DNA from: Saksenaea vasiformis B4078
Lineage: Eukaryota; Mucoromycota; Mucoromycetes; Mucorales; Saksenaeaceae
Reading direction: 5' to 3'
NCBI GenBank assembly: GCA_000697055.1
Contig: JNDT01001327.1
Location: 1-11,039 of the forward strand
DNA: 11,039 nt
Shown: in pieces, positions 1 to 6,895 of the stretch
Layout: every line of letters starts with the position of its first letter
Position numbering within the stretch: the first letter of the stretch is position 1
Position numbers and translations under genes: made by a program
Notes under the pieces: generated by a model
What the model was told of the DNA's origin: nothing
The model's database searches: none
Seen by the model: only the letters and a program-made list of their open reading frames with translations

Positions 1-870
1 TTTATCTTATATCACAGTAAGTTTCTTTTTTGCACCTTATGAAGATCTCGCAATTTGACGCGCCTGAACATGACTCCAGTTAAGTGAATCAAGTCAATGA
101 GATTATGACTTTATTTGAATCAGATTTGCCACGACAGTTAACTGATTCATCTTGATTCAAACAACAATAATTCGTTTTTTTGCAGCATATTGTAAGTATA
201 TGGCTTCAGCAGCATATTAATACAAATAGACAGAGTTTATTGAAGTGAGCTTACAACGCAATTGCAAACGGTATGCCTGAATAAAAGAATTTTTGGTAAT
301 GCGGCGCGTCTTGCTTTTTTCCTTTCCTTTTTTTTCTTCGTTTCTTTTTTTGACCACTTTCCATTTTTGCCATCTTGTCTTTTCTACTGCCATCTTTTTA
401 CTGTCATCTTCTCTCTGCTGCGAGTAATTCAATTATGCATACGTTGTCTGTACTCATAAATACTACTGATTTTAAGTTAATTGAGTATGCCTTTCTTTTT
501 CTTTGGACTTCACTCATCAGATTTTGACATGACCTGCACCGAATCTGACACTTTTTATGCATTGGAACCTTTGACTCAGCTACACTTGACTAATGGTAAT
601 TTCTAGTACATTGTATTATGAAACGCGCTATGCCAAAAAGATTCAGTGATTGTCAATTGTCGACTTTGCACAATTAATAATTATAAGACCAGCAATTACA
701 AACGCAAACTTCTAGCAATACATTACTGTTACATTCTTATGCAATGTTGTGAAAACTTGTCTTCTACTTTAACTTTCCGGTTTTAAGTTTCTAACTACTA
801 AAGAAAAGATATTTTTTAAATAAAAAAGCAAAGAGTGAAATGCATTCATCTGCAATTCCAATGACAGTCG
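1..870. other. No supportable gene; AT-rich, T-tract-rich sequence
   Basis: I read both strands and found no convincing coding frame, RNA gene or LTR. The stretch around 310-380 is a pyrimidine-rich low-complexity tract. It opens frames on both strands (Phe/Leu-rich on plus, Lys/Glu-rich on minus) that look like composition artefacts. A 39-codon ATG frame at 487-606 (plus) has ordinary composition but no partner frame or motif, so I do not call it a gene. Confidence 0.6.
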
Positions 871-875
871 ATTGA

Positions 876-1002
876 GACGAATGAGTATAGAATATTCGTT
901 GTTATTCAAATGAAGCTACAAATATTTGAATAACTATTCAAATATGAATTTCATATTCGTATTTGTTCGTAGCTGACAAACGAATATTCGTATTCATTCG
1001 TC
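876..1002. repeat. Foldback / MITE-like element with terminal inverted repeats
   Basis: The left end (876-900) begins gacgaatga and the right end (979-1002) ends tcattcgtc, a perfect 9-bp terminal inverted repeat. Over about 24 bp the two ends remain complementary with only a few differences (gagtatag versus gaatacg in the middle of the arm). Further self-complementary tracts lie inside, for example agctac near 924 against its complement near 970. The element is 127 bp, AT-rich and non-coding, like a small non-autonomous DNA element or a hairpin repeat. I see no obvious target duplication, so mobility is inferred only from the shape. Confidence 0.5.
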
Positions 1003-1062
1003 AAACTAAAATACTTATTCGTATTCATTCTTTAGACGAACGAATATGAATGAATACGAATA
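985..1062. repeat. Repeated 15-mer, two direct and one inverted copy
   Basis: The 15-mer tattcgtattcattc occurs at 985-999 and again at 1016-1030, and its exact reverse complement lies at 1048-1062. The last two form a perfect 15-bp hairpin stem with a 17-base loop. The first copy is part of the right arm of the foldback element at 876-1002, so the cluster may be a tandem or decayed continuation of that element. Confidence 0.65.
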
Positions 1063-1085
1063 TATGAATATTTTGCTGATCCCTA

Positions 1086-1313
1086 TCAGCAATGCCATGA
1101 ACTGTTGCTCACTCGCTGACCATTTCTACATCCAGACGCAAACTTATGTTCCATGTTGATAGTTGCTTGTCTAGTACCTTCTCGGACATTGACAGGTGTT
1201 TGTATGTTTTCCATATCCATGTCTTCAGTCAATCCTTCCATGGCCCTTACTTCAGTATCTTCAGATAGAATATCATACTGAAACCAGTCATCATTCCTCT
1301 CAAAGGGCTTCAT
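1086..1313 (-). pseudogene. Possible coding fragment, unrecognised
   Basis: A 75-codon minus-strand frame with an acidic, fairly balanced composition (begins MKPFERNDDW; contains EDTEVRAMEGLTEDMDME). The frame stays open a few codons upstream of the ATG and stops at 1086-1088. I do not recognise a family, and there is no neighbouring frame, promoter or motif to support it. The composition looks more protein-like than the surrounding AT-rich DNA, so it may be a fragment of a decayed gene. A chance open frame is equally possible. Confidence 0.25.
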
Positions 1314-1368
1314 TAAATTCTTAAGCCAGCAGGATTAGAATTGCAGGGAGCTTATGATGAACAAGGGA

Positions 1369-1458
1369 GGTTCAGCATGTGTTTGCAATTGAGAACCCAG
1401 CTGAGTTATTGGCAGACCAGAATGCACAGCTTGAATGTGAGCTAAAAGAGCTCTAACA
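1369..1458 (+). pseudogene. Possible coding fragment with coiled-coil-like sequence
   Basis: A short plus-strand stretch reads as plausible protein (ENPAELLADQNAQLECELKEL) and stops at a TAA near 1456. It is rich in Leu, Glu and Gln, as in a coiled coil. The frame just upstream is closed, but another frame there (PAGLELQGAYDEQGRFS) is also protein-like, so a frameshifted gene remnant is possible. It lies on the same strand as the larger relic that starts near 1631 but before that relic's TATA box, so it would belong to a different unit. Confidence 0.25.
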
Positions 1459-1580
1459 CTGTGAAAGGATGGCCAGTATTGACACCAACTGTACAGACAT
1501 GTGTTTGTATTCATCCTTAGATCTATTCAGGCACCTGAAACTAAGACTATCAGTATATTATAGTCTCGTGACTTCAATCA

Positions 1581-1590
1581 TATAAAAAGG
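1581..1590 (+). promoter_or_regulatory. TATA box of the decayed gene
   Basis: The sequence tataaaaagg at 1581-1590 is a good TATA box. A start site about 30 bp further on (near 1611) would make the ATG at 1631 the first in the transcript. An in-frame ATG at 1601 would then lie upstream of the start site. Confidence 0.45.
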
Positions 1591-1630
1591 GAAAACTGCA
1601 ATGAAAGACTGTCCAACACCTCTTTTTGAC

Positions 1631-3343
1631 ATGCCACGTACAGCAAAAACAAGAAGGAACCACTTGGCACCATACAGGGCAGACCCAGCCTGTGAATATG
1701 TTTTTTTATTTTTTTTTAGTACGTGCTAATATTATCTGAGTTGTAGCATCTGGTAGAAGAGAAAGACCTGGATCAGGTTAAACATTTGCAGTGGAATCAA
1801 TAGCACTGATCTAACACTATAACAGGGATTGATCCATTGGAATTTCGTAATGAGTTCTCTCTCAGGGACTCTACAAATAGTCAGGACGTCAACCCTCATA
1901 TTAGGGCGTAAGTGATGTGTGGTATCAGCAACTAATGACAACGTTCAGATCTTCTGTTGACTCATTTGGTACTTGCGAACGCTCACCTGAAGCTGGCGTG
2001 AGGTATTTTGGCTTAAATTGAACCGTTTGTCATATTGCTTACATGTAGTGAGTTGCTGTCACTTTCAGATGATTCATCAGACATGGAGAAATTTCGGGAA
2101 GCTGTTGCGAGGAATTGTTATCTGTCCAACGCGTTTCTGGAGTATGAAGAGGCAGAAGGTGCTACTTTGCAGATAGTAAAGAACATATGTCTTGTTTCAG
2201 AAGGCGATGGCTGTTATATGATAAGAAACGAACTAGTTGATACTGTCAGTATTGTGTTTACTACTACAGCTGTTGAAATTGCCTTCTATATCATAGTATA
2301 TGCATATCACAAGTGAGCGCAGAACAGCACTTCATCAGGTGGTGCTTCAATGGTTAAACACTTATGAGTTTCTGACCAGTGATTTTCCTTCAGAGGAAAC
2401 AGACACAAAAACGAAGCTATTCACCTATCTTTTTCAGAATCACAGGTCAGGTATTATAAAGGAATGATCCTTACATTAAGTTCCTGTTAGAATCATATGA
2501 GAGAACTATAGAGAAGATGGTCAACTTTTTCTAAATGAATGTATTGGTGATTGCATTCAGTTCACTCTCTTAAACAGAAACAGCGGACTGCCTAGACTTG
2601 TATCCTGCCCAAGAGTAATACCAAAACCAACAATTTGTCTTATGGCTGTTATGGTAATGTATAAGACTTTGTGATCAAAATGATCCCACTCTGATTATGT
2701 TTTTGCAACTGAGCAATCATTAGATCTTCTACCATCTGTCTCACTTAACACATCACGAATCCTCTACTGCAGCTGCCAGAGGCGCACAGTTCAGCCAAAA
2801 TTCCTGCTGGTGCAATTTATATAGGAGTTTAATGCAAAGTGATGTTGGTGTCGAATTTGCATGGGAGGATATCAAGCATCGAATCACTACTCGTATAATG
2901 ACAATAATGGGCGGAAGTATGCGTATGACACCTCGTACGTTGCTGTATGGATAGCAGTTCTCAGCCTACATGAAAAGTATCAATGAATAAATTGAAAGCA
3001 AAGGTTGCGCTGTCTAATTGTTAGCAAATCATTCTGGTGCCTATTCTTGGTAGATTATCCATTAATATGAGCCATTATCAATGGTCCATCGCGCTATAAC
3101 ATAAATATTTGTGTCCTACACGTCGTCTTTGTGTATGTGCTCTTTTCTTTGAAAACTTGTGAATAGGGAACTCATAGGAATACAATTATTTATATGAGTT
3201 ATGATAGAGCATTTGACAATATCACTACAGAGTAGGAGGGGGTTAGCAAAATAACCTTACAGTACCAGAATAGACAGTCCTAGACCTTTGATGCCTATGA
3301 GCAAATCTCTGACGTTGTTACGCTGGAAATTTCGGGTAGTTAA
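1631..3343 (+). pseudogene. Long decayed protein-coding gene, family not recognised
   Basis: Blocks of protein-like sequence follow each other on the plus strand in changing frames: 1631-1719 (MPRTAKTRRNHLAPYRADP), 1720-1907 (GIDPLEFRNEFSLRD; stops at 1744, 1801, 1807), 1908-2018 (VSDVWYQQLMTTF, CERSPEAGVRYFGLN), 2017-2313 (the longest clean block, SSDMEKFREAVARNCYLSN), 2312-2464 (SERRTALHQVVLQWLNTYEF), 2463-2531 (NDPYIKFLLESYERTIEK), 2531-2671 (LNECIGDCIQFTLL), 2670-2987 (WEDIKHRITTRIM; stops at 2721 and 2952), about 2992-3157 (LSINMSHYQWSIAL), then about 3170-3340 (YDRAFDNITTE, TFDAYEQISDVVTLEISGS). Each junction needs only a base or two gained or lost, and many stops are TAG or TGA where CAG, CAA or CGA would fit. 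The gene seems intronless and would encode roughly 450-570 residues. I see no known motif. A captured viral gene, a transposon gene and a host gene all remain possible. The relic is clear; its boundaries and function are not. Confidence 0.6.
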
Positions 3344-3453
3344 GTTCTTAGGTAGACTTCAGCAATATGACAGAAGCGGTGATAAGAAAATAAGAATGAA
3401 TAAAAGTTCGGTTCAGATAAGAGTTCAGTTTCGTGGAATTTAGTTCGATGTTA

Positions 3454-3530
3454 GTGAGCACCAGGTGTAGATTTGAGTCGGACACCAAGACTTGGAGTAT
3501 TTATCAATGAAGATAAATGAAAGAAAAGAA
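3454..3530 (-). repeat. Degraded LTR-like fragment beside LTR A copy 1
   Basis: The stretch around gtgagcaccag (3454-3464) matches the U5 end of LTR A (same 11 bases at 3594-3604), and the following bases resemble it loosely (gtcggacaccaagactt against gtcggtatcaaagactt). A 13-mer ttggagtatttat at 3492-3504 also occurs in LTR B at 4743-4755, next to that LTR's TATA box. The piece is probably an older, diverged LTR end. Its outer boundaries cannot be set, and its family (A-like or B-like) is ambiguous. Confidence 0.4.
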
Positions 3531-3779
3531 AAAGGAAAGAGGTTGTCAATAAAGACAAGAAAAGAGAAAAGGAAATATGTCATTCGGTTGTAAGTGAGCA
3601 CCAGATACTTTTATAGTCGGTATCAAAGACTTCAAAGAGTTAATGATGATAAAGGTATCAATGGAGTGATCAGAGATAAAAAGGGAAGCGTGGAAAAAAA
3701 TAAAGTCAAAGGCAGTAGAAAATCAAAGAGAAACAAAGATATACTTGCTTGCCAAAGTAATATCGTGCTGAAAACTGTC

Positions 3780-3811
3780 TTTATTGTGATCCCTATGAGG
3801 GCTATTTATAC
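3780..3811 (-). promoter_or_regulatory. TATA box and poly(A) signal of LTR A copy 1
   Basis: On the minus strand GTATAAATAG (3811-3802) is followed 16 bases later by AATAAA (3785-3780). A start site about 30 bp after the TATA box would fall on or just after the AATAAA. The identical arrangement in copy 2 is at 9159-9128. Confidence 0.6.
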
Positions 3812-3884
3812 TAGTTCTAGTCTATGGCTGTTCTACAAATAATCATTGTTGTGATGGATATTTAGCAAGTCCGATCCATGAAAA

Positions 3885-3944
3885 GGATCAAAGTGATCGT
3901 GTAATGGGATCAAAGTGATCGTGTAACGAGATCAAAGTGATCCC
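3885..3944. repeat. 22-bp tandem repeats in LTR A U3, about 2.7 units
   Basis: Units ggatcaaagtgatcgtgtaa + 2 bases occupy 3885-3906 and 3907-3928, with a partial unit to 3944. Each core is a near-palindrome, GATC-AAAGT-GATC. The repeats lie upstream of the LTR TATA box in the direction of transcription, where enhancer or activator sites are expected. LTR A copy 2 has one unit fewer (9233-9270). Confidence 0.75.
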
Positions 3945-4227
3945 TTCAGAGTAGGAGTTTGATTTTGGATTTTCAGGAGTGAGATGAGTGAGGAATTGTC
4001 AAGATGTCAGAATTGTATTGCAGTAGGTGAGAAAGGTATCTGTATTGCTGGGAAGAAGATCAATTCCAACTGTGTGAGTTGCGTATAGTTAGTCGATATT
4101 GTTGAATATGTCCAGTTTTGAGATTATGTTTTGGTCATTGTAAAATGTTGAAGCATTGAGAGCATGCTTATGCTCTACATCATCATCTGGGTCTGAATCT
4201 TGAGCTGAGGCAGCTTGGCACCTTACA

Positions 4228-4607
4228 ACGTCTGCTCTTCCATGCAATAGAGTCACTGCATACTTGGTCACGTCTTGTTTCTGTAATGACACAAAGTCAG
4301 CATATCTTTCTACCAATCGTAATCAGCTATTGATGGTAGATGTGACATGGTCACTGTGGTATGTGTCTGGAGTATGAACATGAGCCTTCATTTCTATTGC
4401 TGGTTTTGTTACTTGTTCCATGGCCTTCTTGGATGCTTCAGCCATGATACTGACCATATCTGGCATGTTCAATTGTTTGCTCATGGTTGGTTCTTGTTCT
4501 GGTTCCTGTTCTAGTTCTTGTTCAAATTCTTCTTCTGATGTCATGTCTTCAAATTGTTCTTGTGTATGATATTGTGTGAATGCCTCTGGTAGATCAGTTT
4601 TTTGCAT
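4228..4607 (-). pseudogene. gag: Truncated gag of a Ty3/gypsy-like element (E3)
   Basis: The minus-strand frame starts at an ATG (4607-4605) just after LTR B and its primer-binding site. Residues 1-94 include a Glu/Gln-rich segment (about 25-41). An in-frame TGA follows at 4325-4323, probably a former TGG. The same frame then continues with LRLVERYADFVSL and YAVTLLHGRADV, which resembles the conserved capsid-type region of Ty3/gypsy Gag (usually followed by a Trp pair). At 4227 the reading frame runs into LTR A copy 1, which happens to stay open for about 46 more codons to a stop at 4089. The capsid C-terminus, zinc knuckle and pol are absent. Gag would have packaged the element RNA into particles. 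The identification rests on position and short motif resemblance, not a database match. Confidence 0.6.
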
Positions 4608-4616
4608 CAGCTACCA
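4605..4616 (-). promoter_or_regulatory. Putative primer-binding site of E3
   Basis: The minus-strand sequence TGGTAGCTGATG begins 2 bases after the LTR B end. TGGTAGC is complementary to the 3' end of the typical eukaryotic initiator tRNA-Met (…GCTACCA); 10 of 12 bases fit the usual TGGTAGCAGAGG. The last three bases are also the gag ATG. Confidence 0.45.
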
Positions 4617-4618
4617 AA

Positions 4619-4808
4619 TGTCATTTTCTTAGATCTGAGTTGTATTCCTATTCTTAATATGGTTTCCAGAGATGATAGGTCAAACGAACAGATAGTAAAA
4701 TACAAGTTGATAATCAAATGTCCTTTATTTTGCTCAAGGCAATTGGAGTATTTATACTACTTCTAGTTGGATCAGAATCTGAGAAGATAACTATAACTAA
4801 TGATGACA
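4619..4808 (-). repeat. LTR B, compact 5' LTR of E3
   Basis: Read on the minus strand, the LTR starts TGTCAT at 4808 and ends ATGACA at 4619, a 6-bp inverted terminal pair of the standard TG…CA type. It contains a TATA box GTATAAATA (4757-4749) and AATAAA (4729-4724), and is followed after two bases by a primer-binding-site-like sequence and a gag ATG. At 190 bp it is short, with only about 50 bp upstream of the TATA box. The TATA region resembles that of LTR A (tatttatacta-ttctag shared apart from one base), so the two families are related. No second copy lies in the window. Confidence 0.6.
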
Positions 4809-5039
4809 ATATGTGAATGTACCACTTGTCTATGATGTAATTTCTAAAAATAATGTGGCGATGCCACCATCGGAGTTGTCAAAGAAGGAACGGCGATTGA
4901 AGTTGTTGAGGCGGACAACAAAAACAACACATGAAAATGTCGTTTTCGTGGGGTGTCTGTACACAACTACTGTTTTGGCTATAAGTCCAATCAAGCTGGT
5001 AAGGGATCACCAAAGATAATCGTAAACAGAAGAAATAAA
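4809..5039. other. Spacer between LTR B and LTR C, no gene called
   Basis: A 68-codon plus-strand frame (4813-5019) with a basic stretch (KKERRLKLLRR) is open here, but the minus strand is also open over much of the same length. I see no motif, promoter or second copy. In minus-strand order this would be the region just inside the LTR C element, where a primer-binding site and gag leader would be expected. The sequence TGGTGATCCCTT (from 5012, minus) is a weak primer-binding-site candidate. Confidence 0.35.
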
Positions 5040-5212
5040 AATAAGATAAACGGATGATGATCTTTATTGCACAAACTACGCGGGATATTTATATACATTA
5101 TTTTTTCTATTGTTTTCTATGAACGGAAGATGCGAGAAGTGTCTAAGAACTTCCTGGAAGTTCTTCGGTAAAATAATTTTGCGGGTAAGGGTCTGACAAA
5201 AATGACATGACA
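5040..5212 (-). repeat. LTR C-like region with promoter and poly(A) signal
   Basis: The minus strand has TATATAAATA (5095-5086), then AATAAA (5068-5063) 17 bases later, the same layout as LTR A and LTR B. A possible 5' terminus TGTCATGTCA begins at 5212. The 3' terminus is not clear, and no second copy is present, so the boundaries are tentative. A perfect 21-base palindrome lies in the putative U3 (5145-5165). The region starts just after the terminator of the tRNA-Tyr gene and points the same way. Confidence 0.4.
5145..5165. repeat. Perfect 10-bp-arm palindrome
   Basis: The sequence aagaacttcc-t-ggaagttctt is perfectly self-complementary around one central base. It sits 50 bp upstream of the LTR C TATA box, a plausible dimeric transcription-factor site. 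Its GAA/TTC blocks recall heat-shock elements, but the spacing is not the standard one. Confidence 0.6.
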
Positions 5213-5228
5213 CAAGCACAATATATGC

Positions 5229-5234
5229 AAAAAA
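5229..5234 (-). terminator. Pol III T-run terminator of tRNA-Tyr
   Basis: Six T residues on the minus strand begin three bases after the tRNA 3' end, a standard RNA polymerase III termination signal. Confidence 0.8.
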
Positions 5235-5236
5235 TA

Positions 5237-5318
5237 TCCGGCCTACCAGATTCGAACTAGTGACCTAAAGATGACAATGTTACTACAGTCTTCCGCTCTA
5301 CCACTGAGCTAAGGCCGG
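5237..5318 (-). tRNA. tRNA-Tyr(GUA) with a 10-nt intron
   Basis: Read on the minus strand, the acceptor stem CCGGCCT (5318-5312) pairs perfectly with AGGCCGG (5244-5238), and the discriminator is A at 5237. The D stem is GCTC/GAGC, the anticodon stem GAAGA/TCTTT (one G-U), and the T arm ACTAG-TTCGAAT-CTGGT. The anticodon loop carries GTA at 5286-5284, read as Tyr. A 10-nt insertion (5282-5273) lies one base 3' of the anticodon, the canonical eukaryotic intron site; tRNA-Tyr genes normally carry such an intron. The mature length is 72 nt. Internal A-box (TAGCTCAGTGG) and B-box (GTTCGAATC) promoters are present, and a T6 Pol III terminator follows at 5234-5229. All stems are intact, in contrast to the decayed retroelements around it. 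Confidence 0.93.
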
Positions 5319-6089
5319 GAAGGTGCTATTGACAAAGTTATAAGCAAACATATGGTCACAGTCAAAAAAGGTTGGAATGGCTTGAGTTTGACTGTTGGTA
5401 GTTCCAGAATCTATAAATATGTCAAAAAGAGCTAGTATTATTCTTTAGTTTATTAAAGATAGTAAATTATCAAGTAATTTTAAGAATTTAAGAACTAATA
5501 TTATATTATATTTTTAACTTGTTAGTAAAAATAAATATATTTTTTAATAATATTTAAATGTAAATTTGATAATAGAAATAGCTAGTAAGATATAAAAAAA
5601 AGTAGCTTTAATAGATAAAAATAACTTAATTTATATGAGTATTAAGTATAAATTTGAGTCAAATATTAAGACTTAGATAAGTAGTAAGGCTTGAAAAAAG
5701 AAAAAAAAATATAAAAGTTAAGGACATGATTTTGACTTTCTATATATGGTCTTGCAAATACAGTTTTACTAAAAACATTATCTATGAAATATTTCAATAT
5801 AAGTATATATATATTGTAGTTAAATATATATAAATATATTCATTATATACTAAATATTATAATGATCATATTCACTGTGCATTTAAGCATATGTAACTAT
5901 ACTGTCATTATTTAAATGTGTATAAGCATACAGTGACTCAAAAAATTACCCAAGTATTTTGAAATTTTTGACATTTACTTAAATTGTACAACATTTTTCT
6001 GATTAAACTCTTGTAAAACCTATATCATTCGATAGAGCTATTAATCAGCTTTTTGACAATATATAATATATGTTATAATGTCTTATTGA
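5319..6089. other. AT-rich, RIP-like decayed repeat DNA, no gene
   Basis: No coding frame or RNA gene is supportable. G and C are very scarce from about 5440 to 5900. The block 5635-5677 aligns with 3454-3496 without gaps, and the 13 differences are all C-to-T or G-to-A in this copy. This part is therefore a strongly mutated relative of the LTR-like fragment near 3454. Poly(A) tracts (5693-5709) follow in the same relative place as the A-rich tract after 3510. A TATA-like tctataaatatg occurs on the plus strand at 5410-5421 with no element attached. Confidence 0.6.
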
Positions 6090-6820
6090 TGTGGAATAAA
6101 AAGGAATCAATAGATTCAGCAAGATTAGTGTTTATTCTCAAGAAAAGAAAAAAAAGAATCAATCTTGTGAAAAACTTTTCTATCTGAATTGATGATATTT
6201 ATATGTCTTGTTGACTTTGGAGTAGATTGTTAGCTTATGTCTTAGATATCGCTATTGTCTGTTAACCAATCTAAAGGAGTATTTTTAGAGATCAGGTTAA
6301 AGAAGAGCTGTGTGGTAATTCAGAATGTAGTTCATTGGGACTGTCTCAGTTGAATTAGGGACAGTAGAATTGAAAGAGCAGATCTTATTGTTTCCGAATT
6401 TCCTGGTAACTAGATCATGAATGAATATGTTTTGATTGGTACTCTGAGTATGGACATGTCTTAGGATAATCTTGTAAAGTCATTGTAAGACTGACATGGT
6501 CATATTTTCTTATATGTCATAATGACATTGAGCTGCGTAAATAGTGTTATGAGTAAAAGATCAATGTCAGATATGCCATATGCTATAGTATTTGGAGATG
6601 ATGATTAATAAAAGACAATATATACTGAGAATAACAATAGTATGGTGAGACTTCTATTTATTTCGGATAGAAGTAAAAAAAGAGAATTATTACTACTTTT
6701 TTGCTACTGTTGTAAATAAAATAAAATTCTTCTTAATGGAGCTTATGTCTCTGAAACAAGTCCAATCAAGAGATACAGTTTATAGTGACTATATTCTCTT
6801 AACTACAGTGAAATACCACA
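6090..6820 (-). repeat. LTR D, 3' LTR of the chromovirus E2
   Basis: On the minus strand the LTR begins TGTGGTATTTCAC at 6820, directly after a purine tract, and ends TATTCCACA at 6090, giving TGTGG/CCACA termini. Internal signals are TATAAATA (6203-6196) and AATAAA (6136-6131), here 59 bases apart, unlike the 16-19 in LTRs A-C. At 731 bp it has a long U3. The position fits a 3' LTR: the pol frame ends at 6896, a short untranslated stretch follows, then the polypurine tract. The 5' LTR of E2 would lie beyond the right edge of the window. The 5 bases flanking it (6085-6089, attga) would be one half of the target duplication. Confidence 0.7.
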
Positions 6821-6832
6821 TTACCTCCCTTC
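6821..6832 (-). promoter_or_regulatory. Polypurine tract of E2
   Basis: GAAGGGAGGTAA on the minus strand immediately precedes the TGTGG start of LTR D. This is the expected place and composition for the plus-strand DNA primer of a Ty3/gypsy element. Confidence 0.7.
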
Positions 6833-6895
6833 AGGCTCTTTAGCCACTTGAAAATGATAAGTTTAATGCTTATTATATTTGGAGCATTTATGTGT

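Larger units (their letters stand above)
3562..4227 (-). repeat. LTR A, copy 1 (nearly complete, minus orientation)
   Basis: The segment is repeated almost in full at 8905-9553. Read on the minus strand it starts TGTAAGGTGCC at 4227, exactly where similarity between the copies begins. It has 22-bp repeats in U3 (3885-3944), a TATA box (3811-3802) and AATAAA (3785-3780). Similarity ends at about 3562, three bases short of the CCTTACA terminus seen in copy 2, so the 3' end is slightly truncated or mutated. At its 5' side it cuts directly into a gag gene (4228-4607). I see no target-site duplication: GACGT precedes it and nothing similar follows. Differences from copy 2 are essentially all transitions plus one 22-bp unit. 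It is probably a solo or recombined LTR. Confidence 0.8.

Noticed and set aside
217..459. Overlapping open frames on both strands (65 and 71 codons)
   Set aside because: They lie on a T-rich tract and give Phe/Leu-rich or Lys/Glu-rich low-complexity products, with no motif or signal. This is a composition artefact.
487..606. Small plus-strand ORF of 39 residues
   Set aside because: The composition is ordinary, but there is no promoter, partner frame or recognisable motif; this length is easily reached by chance.
1908..1948. Apparent 41-bp intron (GTAAGT … CTAATGAC … TTCAG)
   Set aside because: The signals are good, but the same bases are open in the frame that continues downstream and give protein-like sequence (VSDVWYQQLMTTF). 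A single-base frameshift in an intronless gene explains it better.
4813..5019. Plus-strand ORF of 68 residues
   Set aside because: The opposite strand is equally open, no motif is seen, and it starts at an LTR boundary. Not called as a gene.
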